Translations under genes and position numbers: made by a program
Notes under the pieces: generated by a model
Database searches by the model: none
Seen by the model: the letters and a program-made list of their open reading frames with translations, nothing else
Told to the model about the DNA's origin: nothing
Assembly: GCF_026210795.1 (NCBI RefSeq)
Contig: NC_089429.1
Span: 1,550,001 to 1,614,000, forward strand
Source of the DNA: Rhizophagus irregularis
Lineage: Eukaryota > Glomeromycota > Glomeromycetes > Glomerales > Glomeraceae
Reading direction: 5' to 3'
DNA length: 64,000 nucleotides
Part shown: positions 56,572-64,000 of the stretch, one piece after another
How the letters are laid out: every line of letters starts with the position of its first letter
Numbering within the stretch: the first letter of the stretch is position 1

Positions 56572-58100
56572 ATGGTAATTAAAAAGCATATTTCTATTTT
56601 CTTTTTTTTTTTTGAAATAAATAGATAAACTAATAAAAAAAATTGATATTTCAAGGAAACCTTATCAACTAGCTCAAATAATTCTACTAAAACGAACAAG
56701 TTAACAACATATGAACGATTTGTTATTCCTACAAATAAAGATTTACAAGCTATTCAAGCTTATTCTCGCGTTGCTAATACAGATGATAGTACTAAAACTT
56801 GGATGAATCTTTTTAATTCCTATAGAGAAGCAGCCAATTTTACTAATCCTCTTGAACTATTGGATGATACTACATTACAAGAACAGCTTTGTCAATTTTT
56901 TTGTGGTGTTAGAAAATCAGGAAAAAAAGAATATGCACCTTCTTCATTACATGTAGGCTTTGCTGCAATTGCTAGAGGATTGTCAGATATTTTTTATCCA
57001 AATAGAATTATTAATATTCATGATAAACACAAATGGAAACGATTACATGAAATTTTTGATGGTCGAATTAAACAAATTCAAGACAATCAAGATACATCCC
57101 GTAAGAAAACTGATGCACTTGAAATGTGTGAGATTAAAACTATCCTTGATTCACCAAATATACAAACTGATACACCAAAGGGTCTTACATACCGTGTTTG
57201 GTTTTGGTTAACACTTCTTTGCAATCTGCGTGGTGGTGATCCAAAAAGACTAAAAAATTCCTGGATTGTTCTCAATGAAGATCACAGTATTGAAGTAAAT
57301 ATACCTCGTGAGAAAAATAATGCAGGAGGTGCCAAAAATCCTTACAATTCTGGTCGGCATAATTATATTCCTCCAGATTTACCAAATAATTATTCACCAG
57401 TGGCAGATATTCTATTATATCAATCTAAAAGACCAAAAAACTGCAAAACTTCAGAGTTTTTTTTAAGAATAAATACACCACGAGAAATATATCATGGTAA
57501 TTGGTTTTCTGATTTAAAACTTGGCAAAAATTCTCATGATAATATGCTTAAAAATATTGTGGCAGATTGTAAAATTGATGCAAATGGACGTAATCTTGTC
57601 AATCATTCAATGCGTTCAACTGGAATTTCTTTATGGATGTTACTTGGTATATCTCATGCAGAACAGATGGATATTACAGGACATAGAACACTTGCTGGGA
57701 TTTCTGCATATTCAACTTCAACTGCTCAACAAAGAAAAAAAATGTTTCACTTCTTATTCCCCAAAAAAGAAATGCGGATGATCTTAATGAAGAATGTTTA
57801 ACTAAAAATTTTTCTAACAAAAAACAAAATCCTTTAAGAGAAAATACATCGGGAAATCAAGGTACCATAATTTTCCATATTTATTTTTTTACTTTTAATC
57901 TGAAAAATTAAATATTCTTTTTAGGTTTTATTCCTGCTTCTCAATTATTACGATATGATCAACTTGAAATACAATCTTTAGAACAAGACCATAAAATAAC
58001 TCAAGATTCATCAAAATTACCAGTAATTAATATTGAAAATATTAATATTCAAAATTGTAATAATGTAAAAGTAGAAGTTATTGTTAAACCATTTGAATAG
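56572..58100 (+). CDS. Crypton-like tyrosine recombinase (DUF3504-type), one frameshift
   Basis: A lone ATG exon (56572-56574) precedes a GTAATT intron. Exon 2 (56656-57861) begins ETLSTSSNNSTKTNK in phase, and exon 3 (57925-58100) follows. An N-terminal helical region has QLCQFFCGVRK and YAPSSLHVGFAAIARGL. The catalytic core shows Arg in CNLRGGDPKRL, HSMRST (HxxR) near 57604, and GHRTLAGISAYST with GHR and the probable nucleophile Tyr near 57710. This is the tyrosine-recombinase R-HxxR-H-Y plan seen in Cryptons and domesticated ZMYM relatives. After LFPKK an A-run (57763-57768) is one base short: the tail (NADDLNEECLTKNFSN... to VIVKPFE) is open in the next frame. Restoring one base makes 462 codons. 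Either a young lesion or a homopolymer error. No termini were found, so it may be a host-resident gene. Confidence 0.75.
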
Positions 58101-59022
58101 TTAAATAAATAGTGTAGTAATGTAATTTTATATATTTGTAATAATGAAAAAATAATTTGAGGAGTATAAAAAAGTTTATTGCTATGAAAAAAACTGTATA
58201 AAAATTTCATGGGAAAAAAAAGCTTATACTTTTAATTAGGGAAATTACAATGTTCTATATCATAAGTCACACTTAGTGCGACGGGGTATAACTATAAAAA
58301 TATTTCTGGGGAAAATTCCAACGAATGATCATTTTTCTAGTTTTCATTCCAAAAAATGATCAATTTTCTAAAATTTTTTTATAGGGTAATTAGTAATTTG
58401 TCTAATTTCAGATTATTCTTCACAAACGGGTAAAAATGGGTAATACCCGTTTTGTGTCTGCTTTATGTTGACACATGATAAAGAGAATTTACAGAATTAT
58501 AATTCATTACATAGAAACATGTGAATATTTTTTAGTTATATAGATGACTTTATTAAGATCTCTTATTCAACTAGAAATTTCTTTCTGAAATTTTATTACA
58601 AAAAAATGTTAATAGACTCGCTCATACATAAGTAGATTTAATGGTAATAGAAGCCATTTTAGATAATAAATAAAAATAGAATTTGCTTTTTTTACCCATG
58701 TTTTTATCGATATAAGAATAAATTACATATTTTGAAAATATGGGAATCTTATATTCGTTAATCCTTATCAGTTTATTTACATTACTTTAATATTCAAATT
58801 CTTATTTGCAAATCAAAGTAGTTTAATTTATTAAAGTAAAATTAGCAAAACAAGAATGTTTAATTTAGTAGACTTTATGATTTAATATATTACACGTGAC
58901 TTTATGCGACATACAGTATACTCAAGCTTTTTCAAAACCATTACTAATTCACTTCATACTTTTCTCATACAAGTTAGTTCAACATTTATATACGGTATAC
59001 AGGTTTGTAAAAGCTTTATTTA
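58101..59022. other. Intergenic between two convergent genes
   Basis: AT-rich, no gene. GGGTAAAAATGGGTAATACCC lies near 58429 as a weak inverted repeat (key arms GGGTA and TACCC). Confidence 0.45.
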
Positions 59023-60669
59023 TTAATATTGTAAATAATTATTTACATAACTATATGTATCAATATGTAAATTATTGTATTTTTGAACTACAATATTATG
59101 TAATTTAAATTCATTTACTTCGTCTTTTAAAAAAAACAATTCTTTGTCATCAAAATCTTCTTTTAAAATAGCCAAATATTTAACCCTTTCCTTCTTCATA
59201 ATATATTTCTTTATATAAAATGAAATATCAATATTTTCATCTTCATCTACAATTATTTGTTTAATTAATAATTTCTTAATAAAAGTATTTTGTGAATTTT
59301 TTAAAAATATTTCCAAATCATTTGTAGTAAATATAAGAGTTAAACATAAATATTCTAATTTAGAAGGAAGAACTTGTCCTAAATTTCGTAATACAGTTGA
59401 ACTCACATTATAAACAGCATAATGATCATGAAAATCTGCTTCAATAGTAAGATAATTAATATTATGTTGATTATTTTTAATGAACAAGTAAGTATTATTA
59501 TCGTCAGGTAATCCCGATTCAAAATATCTAATCTTTTTACAATATTTCGTAATAAATTCAAATAATTGTCGTTTTGGTTCATTATATTCGTCTATTATTT
59601 CATCTATATTTCCAAATCCAAAATTTTCTAAACAATCACCAAATTTCTGTAATAGTAATAGTAATGATTCAATATGTATTATTTCACTCATAATCAAAGT
59701 TTTCAATTTAAAAGGTTTAGTAACCTTAATAATTTGTTGAATAGAATCAGAATTTAAATATTCACAATAAATAAGATGAATAGATTCTAAAACATTTAAA
59801 TGATCAAAAACCTCTTGTAAAATATTAATTATATTTTTAAAATTAATTAAATAAAATATAATTGTATTTAAAGTATTTGAACAATTAGAAGTTTTTAATG
59901 ATAAAAATGGGTTATATAATTTAACAAAAGATCCAAATGAAATTTTTTTGAGATTATGTTGTGAAATAATTATTTGTGTTAAACATTTTTCAATTAATGG
60001 ATAATTATCAATCATAAAAATATATTTAGGAAAATTAATAATAATCGATGAAATTGAATTGCAATTAGAATATAATAATTTCAAAAATGGAATAATATTT
60101 TGAGATAAAGTACCAAAACCACGGAATGTTAACCCTCTGATATTATTTATAAGATTTGGATTTTGTAAAATCAAATCCATGTTATTACTAAAATAATTAC
60201 AACTATTACCAATAGACAGTACAGCTTCAAAAGAATGTAAACTTCCTTCATTTTCAATGAATACTTCAAATAAAGACCTATAAACTAAGTTTTTTAGATT
60301 ATCATCGTATTTATCCATTAAGGTATCAACCCAATATTTAATAGAATTACAAATTTTATTTGTATTTAAGTATTTAATAAAACTAGGATAATTGAATAAT
60401 TTATTTGAAAGTAATAAATTATTAATTCCATATTCATTAAACTTTGCTTTTCCATCTTCATTTAAAAAGCATAAATAAATTTCAATAAAATGATAATTTT
60501 TAGTTGGATTTGAAAAAGGATCTTCCCATAATAATGGAATTGCTAGATGACACCATAATCTATTAACTAATATACATGAATGTAATGTTTTATAATCATA
60601 GCGAAAATATTGTATAACTTCATTTATTAACTCAGGTAAATCTCCTGAACATATTTTTGAGCATGCCAT
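59023..60669 (-). CDS. F-box protein with leucine-rich C-terminal region (F-box gene 5)
   Basis: A 548-aa intronless frame, start MACSKICSGDLPEL. F-box residues about 8-52 (LPELINEVIQYFRYDYK, CILVNRLWCHLAIPLLWEDPF). The remainder is Leu/Ile/Asn-rich repeats with LESIHLIYCEYLNSDSI and the family ending RVKYLAILKEDFDDKELFFL and EFKLHNIVVQ. It is closest in its N-terminus to the palindrome copies. Predicted SCF substrate receptor; substrate unknown. The leader is CT-rich (TTCCTTTTTCCTTTACC) but lacks the CCCC start of the others. No CAYRTG site lies within 200 bases. Confidence 0.85.
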   Translation of the reverse strand: MACSKICSGDLPELINEVIQYFRYDYKTLHSCILVNRLWCHLAIPLLWEDPFSNPTKNYHFIEIYLCFLNEDGKAKFNEYGINNLLLSNKLFNYPSFIKYLNTNKICNSIKYWVDTLMDKYDDNLKNLVYRSLFEVFIENEGSLHSFEAVLSIGNSCNYFSNNMDLILQNPNLINNIRGLTFRGFGTLSQNIIPFLKLLYSNCNSISSIIINFPKYIFMIDNYPLIEKCLTQIIISQHNLKKISFGSFVKLYNPFLSLKTSNCSNTLNTIIFYLINFKNIINILQEVFDHLNVLESIHLIYCEYLNSDSIQQIIKVTKPFKLKTLIMSEIIHIESLLLLLQKFGDCLENFGFGNIDEIIDEYNEPKRQLFEFITKYCKKIRYFESGLPDDNNTYLFIKNNQHNINYLTIEADFHDHYAVYNVSSTVLRNLGQVLPSKLEYLCLTLIFTTNDLEIFLKNSQNTFIKKLLIKQIIVDEDENIDISFYIKKYIMKKERVKYLAILKEDFDDKELFFLKDEVNEFKLHNIVVQKYNNLHIDTYSYVNNYLQY

Positions 60670-60828
60670 GTTGGTAAAGGAAAAAGGAAGTATAAATTTT
60701 TGTACAATTTATTTAATATTCCATAAAAAGATAACAAAACCAAAAATAATATGTAAATCATTCCTTTTTTAAATAATTCATTTTAATTTTGGCCTGTCAA
60801 TTTCTTTTATTTGTTACAGCGTACAAAG

Positions 60829-60839
60829 TATATAAATAG
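60829..60839 (+). promoter_or_regulatory. Canonical TATA box TATATAAATAG
   Basis: Lies about 58 bases before the first ATG (60887) and just before the open frame that starts at 60844. It is 160 bases upstream of F-box gene 5 on the other strand, so orientation could be either, but TATATAAATAG reads properly on the plus strand. Confidence 0.5.
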
Positions 60840-60843
60840 GTAA

Positions 60844-61593
60844 CAAGAGACCAGCACTCATTTATTCTTCAGGCCAAAATTACGTAATGCCGCTGGAATT
60901 ATTCAAAAAAGGAAGGATCCACCCATTATTTTAGAGATATACCTCACGTTTGTGTTTTCCTTAAATCGACAATTTTCTAAACAAACCGTGAGCAAATACT
61001 TCAATAGATTACGCCAACTCCTCAAAGAAAAATATTACGCTATATTTCACAGGCTAGATATTGACAAAGAAAATAAAAAAAGAACTAAAACTTTTATCCG
61101 ATTCAGTTCCGGTGAACACGTGATTTACATAGGCTTCCATCACCGATGCGAAAAAATCAATAATGACACGTTTCGTGTTTTACCACCCGCCTTCGTGACG
61201 TCAAAAAACCGTTGGCGTTGTGGACACTACGTCAAATCCATACCATTACTTCACCGAACACATACATTAGCGAAAGACCCACGCTTCTACAAAGACCAAA
61301 TGAAAAAGATGCTAACAAAAGGCAGCATCGACCAATAAAAAAGTGTCAAAGAAATTCACTCGGCTCGTCTCGGCATAGCTTACACCGTTACAATTAGAAA
61401 ATACAATCCCGGACTCGGAAACCGTTACCCTGATTTTAAACGCATGGTTGAACAAACCAAAAGGATAGATTTCCACAACCGATTACTAGCGTACAATGAC
61501 CATATTACAAAGAATATTCCAAGTTACGGTTCGACGTCGTTCGATCATCACAACAAATTGAACGATGGAACCGCCTTACATGATGCACTTTAA
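60844..61593 (+). pseudogene. Unrecognised, GC-richer coding sequence with one in-frame TAA
   Basis: One frame stays open from 60844 to a TAA at 61336-61338 and then, in the same frame, to a second TAA at 61591-61593 (about 250 codons in all). Composition is visibly more GC-rich, with many C-ending codons, unlike the AT-ending neighbours. Content is basic: RPKLRNAAGIIQKRKDPP, QFSKQTVSKYFNRLRQLLK, FIRFSSGEHVIYIGFHHRC, RWRCGHYVKSIPLLHRTHT. Past the first stop it reads KSVKEIHSARLGIAYT and YGSTSFDHHNKLND. No in-frame ATG precedes about 61040; the ATG at 60887 is in another frame. The conserved frame across the stop suggests decay of CAA to TAA, or an intron I cannot see. I do not recognise the family. 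Confidence 0.5.
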
Positions 61594-61689
61594 ATTCTAG
61601 GAAAAAGATTTCTTTTATCACACAAAGCCCAGGGAACAGTCATCTAATCCCTTGGTGTTTAAACAAATCCAACATCTACCCGAAAAATT

Positions 61690-61970
61690 TTACGTTTTTT
61701 AAAAATGTTTTTTATTTCTTCTAATGGAAAAACATCGGGTTTGACTAGAAAATATTTTTTTATTTCTTTTAATGAAAAAATGTCGTGTTTGACATTTATT
61801 ATTTTTTTTTAATGAAAAAACGTCGAACCTGACGTTTTTTATTCTTTTTTAATGGAAAACCGTCAAATTTTATTAAAAAACGTTTTTTTTTTCTTTTAAT
61901 GAAAAAACGTCAGATTTATTTTTTTTAATGAAAAACGCCGGATTCAACGTTTTTTTATTAAAAAAGTAGT
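61690..61970. repeat. Array of AAAACGTC...GACGTTTT hairpin units
   Basis: Six irregular copies of TTTTAATGRAAAAACRTC followed by a 6-base loop. Complete hairpins: AAATGTC/GACATTT at 61778-61797 and AAAAAACGTC/GACGTTTTTT at 61815-61840. These differ by a paired T-A to C-G change. The other copies are one-armed or mismatched, and the last is AAAAACG/CGTTTTT with a longer loop. The array begins about 97 bases after the stop of the unrecognised gene, similar to the first hairpin array. Confidence 0.7.
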
Positions 61971-62863
61971 ATTTACTAAATCTTAGATTAACATTTACAC
62001 TAACCCAACTCCCCTCTAAACATGAACTCTTGTATTATAATAACGACAAAAGGTTAAGAGTCGGATATTGATTTTCATTCGAAAAGTTAATCATTCGAAA
62101 TTGATTTGCAGATCAAATTCCGATAAAAAGAATATGGAAGCCCAAACTATCTTTTTTTTTTCCATAAAATTACGTTAATTGACTAGATAACAATATAGTA
62201 GCATCATGTTTATTTTTCACTTTATTCAATTGATTGTTATAGGGTTCAGTCTATTTCACCGATAATTATTTCATCGACGGTTCAACTTACCGATAGTGAA
62301 TTAATTATAAGTAAATTAAAAATAAAAGGAAAAAATATACCTTTTGTATGAAAAAAATTACATTTTTATTTAATATAAAGCAAAAAAACTTCTAATTACT
62401 AAATAACATTAATTATAATTCATTAAATATTGCAAAGTATTTTTAAGTATATTAATAAACATTAATTTTTTGCGAAATATTTTAAAAATCTTTACATTTT
62501 AAGAAAAATATTTAATTGTCCGAAGAGTTAGCGAAAGGACTATTTACCGTACTGAAGTAACAAAATTTGTTTTTGTCACAATAGACAATTTTATTGAATA
62601 TGTATTACGATTTATATAACATTACCTATATGACCCCCTGAAATACGCCAAATAAATATACTGTATGACACGTAGATCAACTTGCGACGTATTAATAAGA
62701 AAAATATTGATTTTACAATGAGGACATTATTACTTGTGAATAGGAATTGCAATTTACAAGCGCTGATCATTTTCGCTTTTTTTTTTAATATTTTCAATAT
62801 AAATCATGCAATTTTTTAAAATTTTATCAAAAATGGACCAGTATTTTTATTCTTAGAGATTTC
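61971..62863. other. Intergenic, nothing recognised
   Basis: AT-rich; AGAGATTTC at 62855-62863 is the left target duplication of the next element. Confidence 0.5.
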
Positions 62864-62995
62864 GAGCATCCTTAACTACGCATTATGTGTACGATATTAA
62901 CGTACGCACTGGCCGGAGTTAAGTTTAACGCTATCACGTGCAAATGCATAACTGGTAGGATGTACGTACGCACGGTGCGTACGTTAAGGAACCTC
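62864..62995. mobile_element. 132-bp MITE with exact 9-bp target duplication
   Basis: The left end GAGCATCCTTAAC matches the reverse complement of the right end (GAGGTTCCTTAAC) at 11 of 13. ACGTACGCACGGTGCGTACGT near 62962-62982 is an internal palindrome echoing the CGTACGCAC near 62909. AGAGATTTC at 62855-62863 and 62996-63004 is an exact 9-bp duplication, as made by Mutator-like transposases. No ORF inside. Confidence 0.8.
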
Positions 62996-63004
62996 AGAGA
63001 TTTC

Positions 63005-63584
63005 ATTTGAGCCATATTTAAATAACAATGAACACGATAATAAATTAAGCTCAAAATTGTGACTTTTATTTCATTGTTTTGTTGATCAATCATCAACTCA
63101 ACTATAACCGACATTATAAATAAAATAAAGGACTTGGACTGAAAGACCGGTTTTTTGTGATCCAACCCTAATTCAGAGACATAATATATTATAAACTGAA
63201 TAAAATATATATAAGAATATTTATGTTTTTAAGGTAATATATTCATTCATTATCTTGAATTTTTTAAAAAATTAGCGTTGTGAAGCAAGATTATTTTGTG
63301 CTACATCATTTCCTAAATTTTGCAGCATTTTGAATATATTTCAAGATTATCCGATACCTTCATCATACATAACAATATCCTAACATCAATATTCCATTTG
63401 AATACCCTTCTTTTAAATAATTCAAAAAGCTTTAATATAATCTTTTTCAACACCTATTGCATTTTTATAACAAATACCAAAATATACATTGCTATCATAT
63501 TACCGTTATTTGAAATTAGTTTTATATGATCAAGATCTTTCAGATACTGTGAATATAGGATTAAAACTCATTTTATCTTTCAAG
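63005..63584. other. Intergenic, no gene seen
   Basis: AT-rich; a plus frame from 63320 is open for 69 codons but Ile/Asn/Phe-rich and unrecognised. Confidence 0.4.
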
Positions 63585-63797
63585 GTTATGAAACAGAAAT
63601 TAAAAATCTTAAAGATCGGATTTCTAAACTTTTAGCTGCTGATGTTGCTGTTAAGGAACAACTCGTTTCAATAATTGGAACGTGCTGAAGAAGAATATAC
63701 TATTATTAAAGCTCAATATGAACATAAATTGACTGATATACAAGAAGCTTTAATTACCTTACAACAAGAAAGAAATGCTGCTGTTAAACGTGCTTAA
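63585..63797 (+). pseudogene. Coiled-coil protein fragment, frameshifted
   Basis: After a TTTCAAG acceptor the sequence reads GYETEIKNLKDRISKLLAAD, VAVKEQLVSII, then shifts by one base near 63677 to ERAEEEYTIIKAQYEHKLTD, IQEALITLQQERNAAVKRA and a stop. Heptad-like spacing of Leu/Ile/Ala with Glu and Lys indicates a coiled coil. Only the last exon is visible; the upstream part is not recognisable. Confidence 0.5.
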
Positions 63798-64000
63798 AAT
63801 GCTAGTCTACATATATATAAAATAATAAGGATTTCACAAAAATTCGTTGATTTTAAAAGTAGATTTATCAACATATTTTGAAGATAGGCAAATTTTAAGT
63901 CAAAGAATCGATTTTTGGCATTTATTTTACTCTAGCTGTTTTGATTAAAAAAGTTGAAATTTTTTTTACTTTGAAAATTGAATATTTATACACAATTTTA

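Noticed and set aside
1-64000. CRISPR arrays, bacterial operons or phage genes
   Set aside because: Tandem repeats here lack regular unique spacers, and all recognised genes are fungal or eukaryotic transposon families with spliceosomal introns.

Overview
The window looks like an accessory region of an arbuscular mycorrhizal fungus genome (Glomeromycotina, most like Rhizophagus). The reasons are very AT-rich DNA, short GT-AG introns, a family of F-box/leucine-rich genes, tyrosine-kinase-like (TKL) genes with a Cys-rich N-terminus, BTB-TLDc and SPRY genes, and dense DNA transposons and MITE-like repeats. All assignments come from reading motifs by eye; no database was searched.

Layout. 0-2.7 kb: tandem repeats (119, 35 and 50 bp units) and a hAT fragment. 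2.7-6.5 kb: a multi-intron CACTA/Tnp2 transposase with in-frame stops. 7.1-7.9 kb (-): a broken Myb/SANT-like gene with a Gln-rich tail. 9.3-10.6 kb (+): an intact four-exon gene with FG-like motifs, a Thr/Ala stretch, polyQ and two zinc knuckles, followed by five hairpins with covarying arms. 14.1-16.5 kb (+): a six-exon TKL kinase. 17.9-19.4 kb: two terminal-inverted-repeat elements, one holding telomere-like repeats. 20.06-22.15 kb: a complete hAT element with matching TIRs and an 8-bp target duplication. 23.2-24.5 kb: a foldback element made of tandem repeats carrying a kinase fragment, then a MITE. 27.8-29.6 kb (-): F-box gene. 30.4 kb: MITE with 8-bp target duplication. 34.1-35.5 kb (-): an array of mini-exon-like modules. 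37.3-42 kb: a large palindrome of two broken F-box copies. 43.6-45.1 kb (-): BTB-TLDc gene. 46.1-47.8 kb (-): F-box gene. 49-50.5 kb: BTB and SPRY remnants. 50.9-53.4 kb (-): TKL kinase whose C-terminal tail is spread over six short phase-1 exons, with a PIF/Harbinger-like MITE in an intron. 54-55.3 kb: a perfect 34-bp-arm palindrome and AT repeats. 56.6-58.1 kb (+): Crypton-like tyrosine recombinase. 59.0-60.7 kb (-): F-box gene. 60.8-61.6 kb (+): an unrecognised, more GC-rich ORF with a TATA box, followed by a second hairpin array. 62.9 kb: MITE with 9-bp target duplication. 63.6 kb: coiled-coil gene fragment.

The genes do not form a pathway. F-box, BTB and kinase genes are expanded signalling and ubiquitin-ligase adaptor families in these fungi, here scattered among transposons. 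Of about 15 coding loci, only about six are open with no visible lesion: the zinc-knuckle gene, kinase 1, three F-box genes and BTB-TLDc. Most of the others carry in-frame stops or single-base shifts. The most unusual items are the two 3'-flanking hairpin arrays with compensatory arm changes, the mini-exon array, the symmetric mini-exon kinase tail, the foldback element with a captured kinase fragment, and the element enclosing telomeric repeats.
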